From Cryptomeria japonica (Eukaryota; Streptophyta; Pinopsida; Cupressales; Cupressaceae): a DNA stretch of 64,000 bases. A model generated the notes under the pieces. The model saw nothing but the letters and a program-made list of their open reading frames with translations, was not told the origin of the DNA and did not search any database. The position numbers were made by a program, and so were the translations under genes. The DNA is taken from NCBI RefSeq assembly GCF_030272615.1, contig NC_081408.1:762220673-762284672 (forward strand), in the 5' to 3' direction. This document shows, piece after piece, positions 48,871 to 59,289 of the stretch (its first letter is position 1; every line of letters begins with the position of its first letter).

Positions 48871-50259
48871 AATTCGAAATGAATAATAATAAATAAATGT
48901 GTATTGTGGAATGGTTAAACTGTTTAAAAATCTGTTTGTTCCTAACTTAGGAGGAGAATCTAGTGTACAATAAAATTATCCGTACAAGGTGAAAGAAGTA
49001 TCAGAAGCAAACTAAGGAGGAGCTCTTGTGGCACAGGAGTAATAGAGGAGCCTTTTAATATGTGCATAAAGGAGATTTGTTGCAGAGGTGCTTCTGTGAA
49101 TGGATGAAAAAGTTTATGTCATACAATATTAGGATATTTCCTGAAGAGCCTTGATTTTAGTATTCAAAATAAAAAAAAGAGGAAAAAAGAACAATTTAGA
49201 ACTCTTAAGAAAATCCCTCCGCTCTAAAACATTAAAAACATTTACTAAAATATTAGTATTTAAGATTTTTAATTTATTATAACTTTTAGGTGTCTTATTT
49301 TAGTTTTTATTATATTCAGTGATTAATTTAATTTAGTTTTCATAAAGTCATGTGCATTGAGTTTCATTTTAATTAATTAATTTTAAGTTTATATTTAGTG
49401 TTTGGACATTTTTTTGTATAGATTTCAAATGTATTTAGACTATTTAGTAATGTTTACTTCGACAATATTGTGCTTTTATTTGTTATATTAAAATAAGAAT
49501 TGCAACTTTTTATCATTCAAACTTAATTATGAAAATTTTCTCTAATTTTATCAGATAATGAATTTGTTCTTAACATTTTCTTTGCAAAAACATGAACTTG
49601 AACACAAACCTTGTGACAGAGATCTGAACTGTGATCTTATGATCTTCGAGTATCTTCTGGGTTTCTTTTGTTAGTATTTATATGAAGAAATTTCATTTAA
49701 TCACAACCTGTCTCTTGTTAAAGAAAGCCTTCACATTTTTCACATAATTGAAGATGGAACAAGTCCTTTCTGTCTAATTTTGACGTTGTGTAACCATTCA
49801 TAAATGTGTTCTCATCAGTATTACAGGACTCTCCTAAAATTTGCAGTCATCAGCATCTGAGTCTGAGCAGGTCCAAACAAGGCCTGCTGACTCTTGGCTG
49901 AGTCAGAGTCTGGTGACTCTGATCCATATAGAAAATTTCTAGATATCATTTTTTTTTGTAATCAATTAGGTGCTCAATATCAAGACTGGTATTTTTTCTA
50001 AGCCTGAGCCCAAGTCAAAAATCAGTCTTGGGATTATATGTCAAGTCCGAGCGTGGTATCAGTGATTCTCATTTCAATTTGCCACAATTTTAGTTCTTAA
50101 TGTCAATAAAAGAAGTTTAGAAATTGATTTGATCTGATAATTTGACTTTTTTACCAGATAAATTTTCTAGCATATCTGAATCCTTTCTATGTTTATCTAT
50201 GATGTGTTTTAGATTTTGTTTCTTCTAAGTTTATTGGTTGCATATTTTACCATTTTCAG
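48870..50259. other. AT-rich non-coding stretch before the VEL exon
   Basis: No ORF of interest. An AT-rich repeat ends near 49625 with aacacaaaccttgtgacaga, the same terminal motif as the 14110 element (inverted). The last 90 bases before 50260 are T-rich and end in tttcag, a normal plant 3' splice site. Confidence 0.6.
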
Positions 50260-50935
50260 GTCCCATGTTAGATGCCACAAAACGAGACCAATTGACAATG
50301 CTACAGAAACATGAATTGGTATATGATATTGTTAAGGGTTCAGAATGTAGCTCTGAAATCCTTCAGTCCTGGACTCGTAAAGAAATATTGCATCTAATAT
50401 GTGCAGAGATGGGGAAAGAGAGGAAATATACTGGCTTGCCAAAGTGCAAGATGATAGAACATCTTTTAAGAATTGTAGCATCAAAAGAGTCAATGCCACA
50501 GGAGGGTGCACTACTTCCTTTTGTGAGCTCAACCCCAGCGAATGCTCCTAGTGTTTTTCGGAGGCAGAGAAAGAAAGATCATCCTTTGCGACTTACAACA
50601 GCTGCAACGCTGCCTGTCAGCACTGATGGCAAAAATTCTGAAAATAACCTGGTCTGCAAAAACTCGGCTTGTAGAGCTATTTTAAGCTCGGAAGATATGT
50701 TTTGTAAACGATGCTCATGCTGCATTTGCTGTCAGTTTGATGACAACAAAGATCCCAGTCTTTGGCTTGTTTGTTCTTCAGAGCCATTAGATGAAGATAT
50801 TTCATGTGGTTTGTCTTGTCATATTGAGTGTGCTCTCAAACATAGAAATGCTGGGGTAGTTAAGGTTGGGCAGCACATACAGCTAGATGGAAGCTACTGC
50901 TGTGCATTTTGTGGAAGAGTCAGTGGGCTTATCGG
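50260..50935 (+). CDS. VEL-family PHD protein exon (VIN3/VRN5/VIL-like)
   Basis: One exon between acceptor tttcag|gt (50259/50260) and donor atcgg|gtatgc (50935/50936), entered needing one base and left in phase 2. It encodes about 225 residues. The N-terminal block has SWTRKEILHLICAEMGKERK and YTGLPKCKMIEHLLRIV. A basic linker (RRQRKKDH) and the VEL-type PHD finger follow, with CKNSACRA, FCKRCSCCICCQFDDNKD, PSLWLVC, SCGLSCHIECAL and YCCAFCGRVSGLIG. VEL proteins act with Polycomb repressive complex 2 in vernalisation and flowering-time silencing in angiosperms. One oddity is ICCQFDD, where relatives that I recall have ICH in this place. The frame is open, so this looks like a live gene. The FNIII and VEL C-terminal exons were not found and may lie beyond the window. 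Confidence 0.9.
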
Positions 50936-52130
50936 GTATGCACATGCAGTTTCCTCACTTTTATTTCCGATATTTCTTAAATGTTATAGAAAGGTTTGTT
51001 TCAAGAGACTGAATATTCCCACAGTCTATGTTAGTATCTGAGACTGCTTCTAGATTTAACGCTGGTAATTTTTAGCACCAAAGCACTCTCAACAAAATCT
51101 TGCTTTGCTTGTACTTTCTTTTGCACATCTAATTAGTGTTTATACTAAGCTTGAAGGTTACTACTATTTGTATGCAAGAAATGCTGGTTATATTTCAAGG
51201 TATATTCTGACTTGCAGCTGACTTTATTCCACGAGGTAGTTTTCTTTTCCTTTATTCTTTTGTAGTAGAGGTAATAGAAATGCCTTAGCATTGGAAATAT
51301 GGTATGGTCCCATTAGAGTACCAATTTACTATGTAAGGCTGATTATTTAAGTTGATGAAGCTTATGTAGTTGAAAAAATCAGATTAATTATGGCATTTAG
51401 AAATCATCCATCAACAGGTGCTACCACAAAGATTATCTTAAGCGAAGAGTTTTACTTGTGACCTTTTTTCATTTGAGCTAGTGCATTTTTTGCATTTCGG
51501 CCATCATTAGAAACTATTGGACGAGATATCAGACAGGTTCTGGAATGTTAGAGTCATTGTGTCTGACTTCATTCCATGACTAGATTCGTTTTCCATCATT
51601 CTATTGTATCAGAGGCAATGAAAATGCCTCATTTAGCTTTGGAAGCATGGTATAGTCCCAATATAGCACACAATCCGTGATAATTTAATATCTATGGTAC
51701 AATTTTTGAAAGTTACTAAAGGCAGAAATCTTCCATCAACAGGTGCTTGCACAAGGATTCCTAAGCAACGAGTAGTACTTGTGACCTTTTTCCACATGAG
51801 GTAGTACATTTTTCATATGAACCATAATGAGAACCTATTGGATGAGATGTGAGAGGTTCTGGATCATGTGAAAGTCATTAAGGTCTCAATTTTTAGCAAT
51901 GTGATCATTCAAGTAATTAATAGAATTTTTGTTTGTTTTTGTGTTGTATGTCCAAGTTTCTTATTTTGTTATGAAGTTTTTTTTTTAAAGATAAAACAGG
52001 GTCCCTTATCGCTTAAATCTGTCATGCTCCTGTCTGTATAGCGGGTAAAATATACACATACTCAGCAAAATTGCTAACATTTCCAGTTAATAAAGAAAAG
52101 AGAGTGAGAAATGATTCCTTGTGTGATCTG
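50936..52130. other. Intron after VEL exon
   Basis: The frame runs about 35 codons past the donor before a stop at 51039-51041, but that text is not conserved VEL sequence, so splicing at 50935 is preferred. The stretch holds a tandem duplication (51205-51885) and no gene. Confidence 0.6.
51205..51885. repeat. Diverged tandem duplication of about 340 bp
   Basis: Unit 1 (about 51205-51550) and unit 2 (about 51555-51885) share, in order: gactt-attcca, agaggcaat-aaaatgcc, tggtat-gtccca, catcaacaggtgct, acttgtgacctttttt and ggttctgga. No coding frame is conserved. Confidence 0.8.
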
Positions 52131-52495
52131 TTAGCATGAACAACATGTATTAATGAGTTGTGTTAATCCTAGCCACCGAAAGTGAAAGGGCAAAAGATAC
52201 AAGGAAGGAGGCATCACTTAGCAATCAAACTCAGCAAGACAACAAAGAAGATAAAGTCAGATTGATAAATTTTGGGGGGTCGGGGGGAATCAAGAAGTGC
52301 AAGCACTCATCCAAAGAAGGCAGATTAGAAACCATCTTCAGCATTCAATTGAATGGAACATCAATACCGATCAAAGAAGACCATAGTGAGCAATAAGAAT
52401 GAACTGGGATCAGTCACAATGCAGAACAGAAATTGGCATTGTTAATCATCTTTGTGGGCAAATTCTAGGGTAATCTTAAAAGGGGATTTTACAAT

Positions 52496-52507
52496 TGGTA
52501 TCAGAGC
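52496..52507 (+). promoter_or_regulatory. Primer binding site
   Basis: TGGTATCAGAGC, an exact match to the motif complementary to plant initiator tRNA-Met. It is two bases after a CA that would end the LTR. Confidence 0.85.
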
Positions 52508-52626
52508 ATCATTCTTGCCAGCCTGAGGGACAAAGAATAGTAGATGCAAACCAGCCAAATGGCTCAAAGGGATTTGGAAAGAGAAAGGAAGAAACTTACA
52601 ACCACCAATAACACCATGTTGAACAA

Positions 52627-53830
52627 ATGGGCAATGAATTGAGGGCTTTCATGGATCAAACAACTCAAGCTCTCATAGACATAGAGCAAAATGAAGGAAA
52701 CGAAAGAAAAACTCAACTTTTCCTCCAAGCCATCCAAAACATGAATAACAATAATTCTAGGTTCACCCGGAACAATGGGAGGGATACCCACTCCAACCAC
52801 TTTGAAAATAACAACACAACAAGCGTATCAACCTCTAGACCAACAAGACCCCCCTTCCTATCCAAGATAGAACACATGGTGGGGGAAGAAGCAAACAATC
52901 CAACCATTGACAATGTGGAAGAACTTGCGTAAACATACTCAAGGTTAGATTGTGAAGTGAAGAAGGATGTCTCGTTTAGGGATTATTGTGATGTTAAAAC
53001 AAGAATTGCCCCTAATAAGAGAAGAGGGCAACCTAATAAAGACTTAAAAGAAAGGATTTGTAAAATGACCCTCTCCAAATTTGATGGACCCGGGAAGTCT
53101 ACAACACGTTTAGGGGTCCAAAAGTTGGACACCTATCTCTCACTTAGCCCCATGATGGAAGAAAACACAATAAAATTTGCCGTATGCCACTTAGAGGGAA
53201 CAACCCATGATTGGTGGCATCATGGTCTTATTACCCAAGACCGCCACGACTTATGATGTGTTCACTCAAAAACTTATCCAAAGGTTTGACCTAAAACACT
53301 CCCAGTGGTACTTTAGAGAACTTACACAACTAAGGCAATAGGGAACCGTAGAAGAGTATGTCACTAAATTCCAAAAACTTTTAATTATGTTACCATAAGT
53401 ATCTCAAAGTAGACTGGCCTACCTATTTGTTGAGGGATTAAAATAAACTCTTTGTGGCTTGGTAAGTGCCCTCATTCTAGTATCACTTGAGGATGCAATC
53501 CAAAAGGCACTAAAGTTAGACATCACACATATAAAGGACAAATACCGTACAAAGAAACAACCTTTTAACATTCATACAAAATCCTATCCCCCTCTATCTT
53601 ACAATGAAAGAAAGGAGCTCTTAAACAAAGGACCATGTTTCCAATCTAAGGGAAAATAGAAATGTGGACACAATTGTAATTGAGAAAAACTCAAAACATG
53701 ATGAGAAGACCCAAAAGAGAAGGGTTTGTGCTTCAAATGCAAGGAAGAGTGGAGGCTAGGGTACATGTGGAACCCAAATACGCAATATAGAGGCAATGTC
53801 CGACAAAGAAGCAAAAGTAAATCCAAGTAA
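52627..53830 (+). pseudogene. Gypsy gag remnant
   Basis: ORF 52627-52932 (101 aa) is glutamine/asparagine-rich. ORF 52957-53256 holds the retrotransposon gag core: KFDGPGKSTTRLGVQKLDTY, then MEENTIKFAVCHLEGTTHDWWHH. After a frameshift at about 53257 the text continues (FTQKLIQRFDLKHSQWYFRELTQLRQ, stop, TVEEYVTKFQKL) with more stops, to SYNERKELLNKGPCFQSKG. It ends near 53731 in a degraded knuckle, CFKCKEEWRLGY, with His and third Cys lost. Gag packages the element's RNA; this copy is inactive. Confidence 0.88.
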
Positions 53831-54021
53831 GAAAACAGCGCACAATGAGGAAGATCTTAAGACATCCAATCAAAAGAAGAAAGAACAATAAACAAGTGGA
53901 GCTTTGTGGAGGAGCCAATCTAGTAATTAGGATACCCTTATATCCTCAAGACCTATGAGACATATTAAGAATTTTTTTGAAGCATATTGGAGCAAATTTA
54001 TAACACATGGGAGTAGGATGA

Positions 54022-54478
54022 TGGGGTTAGGCCCACTTTTTGATTCTAAATTGCTTATGAGCAGCAAGATGGTGTTAGGCCCACTTTTTGGCTCCAAATG
54101 ACTTATGAGCAACAAGATGGGGTTATGCCCACTTTTTGGCTCTAAATGCCCTGTTAGCAGCAAGATGGGGTTATGTCCACTTTTTGGCACTAAATGGCTT
54201 ATGAGCTGCAAGATGGGGTTAGGCCCACTTTTTGGCTCTAAATGGCTTATGAGCAACAAGATGGGGTTAGGTCCACTTTCTTGCTCTAAATGGCTTATGA
54301 ACAACAAGATGGGGTTAGGCCTACTTTTTGACTCTAAATGGCTTATGAACAACAAGATGGGGTTAGGCCCTCTTTCTAGCTCTAAGTGGCTTATGAACAA
54401 CAAGGCGGGGTTAGGCCCCCTTCTCAGCTCATGGGAGCAATAAGGAGGGGTTAGGCCCCCTATTGCAATCTCCTTTTC
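54022..54478. repeat. 48-bp tandem repeat, nine to ten units
   Basis: Unit gttaggcccactttttggct plus ctaaatggcttatgagcaac plus aagatggg, starting about every 48 bases from 54024, with the last one shortened. Because 48 is a multiple of three, both strands remain open: a 112-codon plus ORF (54105-54443) and a 158-codon minus ORF (54403-53927), each with a 16-residue period. They show no known domain, so I do not call a protein. Confidence 0.93.
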
Positions 54479-54480
54479 TC

Positions 54481-54852
54481 AACCCTACGATGGTTGACTA
54501 TTGACTTAAAGGGATGATGCATGAATTAGGAAAGCAGATACAAGCACCCCACTAGGTAGACCACCCTGTGACGATGTCCAATGTGCTTGCCATTGGGGCC
54601 AAGAGAGCGAGGTCCGCTCTTGGGCTTAATGCTGGGATGGCTTCGGGTGGACTTATATGCATCCTCCAAATCCTAATGTGTTGGAGTACTAGGGTAAATC
54701 TATGGATGCATTCTAGTCAAAGAGGATGAATCTAATAATTCGTGTTTTTAATGTGTATGCTCCATGACTGCATATATTAATGTGAATGCTTAGTGTTTTT
54801 ATGCGCATGCTTTGTGTTTGGTTCAATGTACACATTCTCAGCAAAATCGGTA

Positions 54853-54856
<4 letters not shown>
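54481..54856. other. Spacer, no gene seen
   Basis: A moderately GC-rich patch (54530-54720) without an ORF; possibly LTR sequence of the preceding element. Confidence 0.4.

Positions 54857-54933
<77 letters not shown>
54857..54933. repeat. (AG)38 microsatellite
   Basis: Uninterrupted AG run of about 77 bases. It creates a spurious Arg-Glu repeat ORF. Confidence 0.97.
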
Positions 54934-54938
<5 letters not shown>

Positions 54939-56985
54939 TATCTGAATTTCCTATTTCAAAGCAGCCACCTATTCCCTCACCTTAAGATTTTCAGCATTAT
55001 ATGATTCCAGGTAATACAAGAGGAATGCTATCTGTATTGCAATGCCTGTTGGTGCAAGGTAGTTAAGCATTTCAGTAGATTAGAATCACAAGAATTCCCT
55101 TACAGATCCCTAGGAGTATTTGGTCATTTGGCAGCCTACATTGAGGTAATTACGTCTTTGGCAAATTGCACATCAAAGCTCAAATGGATCATCTGTTGAA
55201 GTTGTAGAGTATAAAGCCCTCATGTGGCACAAGTATGTGCAAATCATTAAGTCTTGAGGTGCAAGCCATGCAACATGTGTTCGTGCCTGCACAATTTTAA
55301 AGTCTTGCAAAGTCTTTCCTTAGGAGGGAAGCATATTAATTTGGAGTTGTGTAGATGCCACATGTCACTCTATTGTACTGTTTTGCTTTTGCTAAGTTAT
55401 AAGATGGTTTTTGTGGATTATGGGCTACAAGTAAGTTGGAAATCATCAAGTGTCATCTCCTTGCAGTCTTCAAATTGGGATATTAATCAAGTGTTAACAG
55501 AAGTTAGTCAACAAGGTGTCAATTGATGGGTGGAGTCAAATGCTCAAAGGTGGGTCACACCAAGGTCTTGTTATGCTTTTAGAAGTTTGGAAGATTACTA
55601 ATAATCTGCTAAATTGATTTCCGGACGTCCGTAGTTTTAGATTAATTAAAGTAAGACTTTGTCACGTGTTTGTGGGTGGTTGTCATTCCAATAGTTAACA
55701 TGTAGAGTTTTGAGAGATTGCCATCTTGATCAAGAATTAATTTGACAATCTCTTGATGACTTTTGATTGCTTTAGAGTGATACCAATGGGTGATGCCATG
55801 TGTCCCTCAGATGTTTGAAGAATTCTAGCGAAGTGCATGGAAGTGCAAAGCATAGAAGCATAGTTACAAGACTAGGTTTGAGCAAGCTGATTTTTGACTA
55901 TGAGCTGGGGAAATTGAAAAACCATGAAATATAAAGACTTTTTTAACAATTTAAAGCTTTTACTATGCACTTTTCAATAAATCAACTTTAAAGGCATAAT
56001 AAGATTATCAATTAGAAGCTACTTTGATCACATATACAAGTATACATCAATCAAATGTGTATAAAAGTGGACTTGAGTTGAAGGAAACAATATTTTTAAA
56101 TATACAACACTTGTGTATTATAATAATTATGGTATCAAAGGCACAAATCACTTGGAGACATGAAATGGTAGAGAGGATCGTGTATCATTTGACCTAGCAT
56201 TTGTAGTTCAATGTGGGTCATTTGCATATATCTTAGACAAGTCTATAAATGTTGCTACAATCATGGGAGCATTAAGTAGGACAGGGATTGACTTGGCAAA
56301 ACAAAAGAATAAATGTGATTCAATTACTTGGGATTTGATTGGGACAAGTCAAAAGAATGAAAAATGTTAACTTTTTCCATTTGACATGGCTTGAAATGGC
56401 CTTATTTTTTTCTTTTTAAAACTAGAGAAAAATAGTGTCTTTCATGGGGGGTCGAGAGCAGAGCCCTTGAGTGTGGTTGAGGGGCAGTACGTTTGCTACC
56501 AAGCCCAAATTAAGCCTTTGAGACCACATAGACCTTGTGCCATTTTTCACAATTTAATTGCTTTTAACCAAGCTCCTAGAGTTCTCCAAAACTTAAAAGA
56601 TGTGTTTTAAAGCCAAATAGTAGTAATTAGGCCCTACATTTGTTGGTTATCGTTTCATTGGATTGTATTTTTAGTTTTAGTTCACTTTTTTTCTCTCTTG
56701 TTTGTGCTTGTAAATGAAATGAGTATTATTTTGAAATGTTAAAGATTGTTTTACTTGTTTTGGGTTGAAGCATTTTGACTTAGTTTGGCTTCTTATAAAT
56801 TTTCTATTTGGTTGTCATGGCCAATTTTGTTGACAAGATTCAATGATTCTAACTAGTTTGGTACCAGATTCTTGAGATTTTGGACCTCATTTTGTTTAGT
56901 TTGCTTTGGGACTTGCTATATATATTGTGTGAATGAACTCAAGTCTCAATTTTTTTGGTATATCCATGTATCAAACCCTTGTAGC
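54934..56985. other. Non-coding spacer
   Basis: No recognised gene. A PBS-like atggtatcaaaggc at about 56130 could mark the start of the gypsy element whose RT remnant lies at 56990, but no LTR could be delimited. The ORF at 55254-55526 has no domain that I recognise. Confidence 0.45.
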
Positions 56986-56989
56986 TAAA

Positions 56990-57830
56990 CTCAAACCCAA
57001 CCCCAAACCAAATACTCATCATAACAAGGTTCGTATAAATGGTTGGTTCTTTCTTTTGGTTTATGTATTGCCCCTGATATTGTGAGGTTGACATATAATG
57101 TATCGAGGCTATTCATGGATACATATGTTGTAGTCAATGTAGATATTATATTCGTTTTCAATGCTACATTGGATGAATATCTAACCCATTTAAAAACAAG
57201 TCTTCTAGTTGTTGAAGGAAAAACAATCTTTGGGCAATATGAAGAAGTGCAACTTTGGGAACCAATCCACGATACATTTGGGGCATCTGGTTGGAATCTA
57301 ATTAATAGTTGATTCAATGAAAAAATAAAGCTATTACTGATTCGCCCATGCCTAAGAGCGACACATAAAAAAGGAGCTGTTTAGGCAATTCAATATGTGA
57401 GGAAATTCATTTTTCATTCTCTGCAATAGGAGCACATGTGCATGCCATTGCAGCAAGTTTTTTTCATTAGGGAAGTAACATATTGGTGTTTTGATTCTTT
57501 GATGTGTAAAATCCTCTATGTGCCAATGTTTGCTCTTCCTAAATTTGCAGCAACCATTTGGAGTGAAAATGGATGTGAGTATTCAATGGGAACATTTTAT
57601 AGCAAGGAGGTAAGCCAACTTTTAGCGTTATAAAGTATTTCGAAAATTATAAGATATTATTATATATTTGTGAGAAGTCTTCCTCTAGTACAAGCCACTA
57701 AGAAATGAAAGCATTATTTGTCGGGCAAGGTTTAGTTGTTCATAAACTTATTTGTTAGCACAAAATAAATTGTAGGAAGCAAAACATTACAAGCTGATGA
57801 AATTTTTTCAACAATTCCATTTGGTCATGA
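56990..57830 (+). pseudogene. Ty3/gypsy RT-RNase H remnant
   Basis: SFGLCIAP at about 57050 is the gypsy LPFGLCNAP motif. MDTYVVVNVDIIFVFN follows, where the catalytic YLDD has become NVDI, so it is dead. It continues with DEYLTHLKTSLLVV. After a frameshift, QYVRKFIFHS (about 57397) and KILYVPMFALPKFAATIWSE (about 57505) match the connection and the start of RNase H. Further on LVQATKK-KHYLSGKALVVH (about 57690) and a KQNITSX-X text match the gypsy KHYLMG/HTDH block. Several stops and shifts. Upstream gag/protease was not found. Confidence 0.85.
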
Positions 57831-58505
57831 CATGCTTGAGGGAAGCATGAACATGATGGTGTATATGCTATAAAGGTGATTTGGAAAATATCTCAGGTCA
57901 TCCAAGTGGAAGTTTTGGGTAGATTTCCAAGTATTTTTGAAAATCTATTATTTCATTTTTTGTCTTCGTGCTTTGCATTTTTTGAGGCCTTTTAAAGCAG
58001 AATCTAGTGTTGCAAAAGTTGGAACTTTAGTATGCTATGCTCCAACATGGATTAATTAGTTGATGACTATTTACTCTTATCTAGTGAAATTATTTACATA
58101 CAATGATTGAAACTAAGAGAATATACCAGATAGAGTAACAAGATAACACAATAGAAGATTTATTCAAAAGAGGTTTTGTACATGCATGTAGATCAAGGAA
58201 GCTTGGATCAAAATCAGACTGTTTTGCCTGACTATGAGAAACATATTTAAAGTACTTGGAAGCTACCAAATAGAACACAATCATCAACAACCAACTCCTA
58301 GCAATTACCCTCAAGCTACAAGCCAACAAATGATTAACAAATGTTCAGGCACAAGCATTATGAAAAAGCATAATATGCTAATTTTGTAGACTACTCCATC
58401 ACCCTCGTTCTCCCCCACAAAAAAGGATAAAGAGAAAAGAAAAGTTGGATTCCTATCTGACAAGCATAGAATAATACAGATCATGCGATACCAAGGAAAT
58501 GTTAC
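57831..58505. other. Non-coding spacer
   Basis: AT-rich. Minus ORF 58329-58090 (79 codons, hydrophobic, no domain) is not called. No other signal. Confidence 0.45.
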
Positions 58506-58692
58506 CTGGAATCCATAGATTAGGGAGTAATCCCCTTCTTAAGCCAGGGAAATCTATATCAATTGCATCTTCTGATGCAAAGTGAGACTCTGTCAGTGCA
58601 ACCCTTGATTCTTTGATGTTCAGTGCTGTTGTAATGAAACAATACCTCCCTGCTTCCCATGTCTGGTTCACATCAATTGAAAATTTGAAGAG
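58506..58692 (-). CDS. Unidentified exon-like ORF with splice signals
   Basis: On the minus strand the acceptor-like catcttgag ends at 58693. The segment reads LFKFSIDVNQTWEAGRYCFI and continues openly to GLLPNLWIP, ending at a donor CCAG|GTAACA (58506/58505). The 62-codon segment has balanced composition without repeats or low complexity, and it does not resemble the transposon proteins here. I cannot name the family. It is on the strand opposite to the VEL exon. It may be one exon of a second gene, or part of a captured gene fragment. Confidence 0.35.
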
Positions 58693-59289
58693 CTCAAGAT
58701 GAGTTCTTTATTATCTCTCACAGGTATGAATATCCAAGATTTGAGAGACCAAGACCAAGGAACTAGCATGGTTGTCCTTAGAAACAACTGTTGGACCCTC
58801 GCAGCACTATTAAGTATTAACTGGTATCTACACGTTCCAAAGACCTTGAGCTTTTGTGAGTTCTCTTAGTGTTTCTTTTGTTGGATGAATTGTCCATTGC
58901 TTATTTGACCAAAAAAGCCTAACAAAGTCATTTTCCAATGTAAATATGTTGCTACATAAAATTCTATAGCTTCATTTTAATTCTTGTACTCTTCAACTAG
59001 GAAGAAAACTGTTGTCTTCAATGGCAACATCTCGAGTGTTTGTTGAATCCTGCTGTGAAGAGATGTTTGTTTTCAATTCTGCATTTCTATCAACAAAAAA
59101 TGGTAGCCTGCCTGGAAGCACTAAATCTTTGTTTATTAAATTCCATGCTGTTTCTATAAATCAAAATGTTGAATTCCTTGCAGATTTAGCACATTGTTTT
59201 TTAAGAGTTTTTCCTCACAACCATCGAGGATAAATCCTTGCAAAAGTGGGTGCTGAAGAGAATTCTATATAAAACTTCATTGTTCCACA
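58693..59289. other. Non-coding spacer
   Basis: One 73-codon plus ORF (59012-59233) without a domain. Nothing assigned. Confidence 0.45.

Larger units (their letters stand above)
52131..54480 (+). mobile_element. Gypsy-type element remnant: PBS, gag and 48-bp repeats
   Basis: A PBS (52496-52507) follows what looks like an LTR end (ggggattttaca). A gag remnant (52627-53830) is followed by 48-bp repeats (54022-54478). No protease, RT or integrase follows, and I could not delimit either LTR. It is therefore a deleted or non-autonomous copy. Confidence 0.55.

Noticed and set aside
50936-51041. Reading the VEL ORF through to 51041 as the protein C-terminus
   Set aside because: VEL proteins continue with conserved text after the VSGLxG block; what follows here is unlike it, and a good GT donor lies exactly at the divergence point.
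52050-54850. Direct repeat (cacat-ctcagcaaaat-g-taac) at 52057 and 54832 as LTR ends of the gypsy remnant
   Set aside because: Only about 20 bases match, and flanking sequence on both sides differs, so it is more likely chance or a small dispersed motif.
54786-55004. Arg-Glu repeat protein
   Set aside because: It is the (AG)38 microsatellite read in frame.
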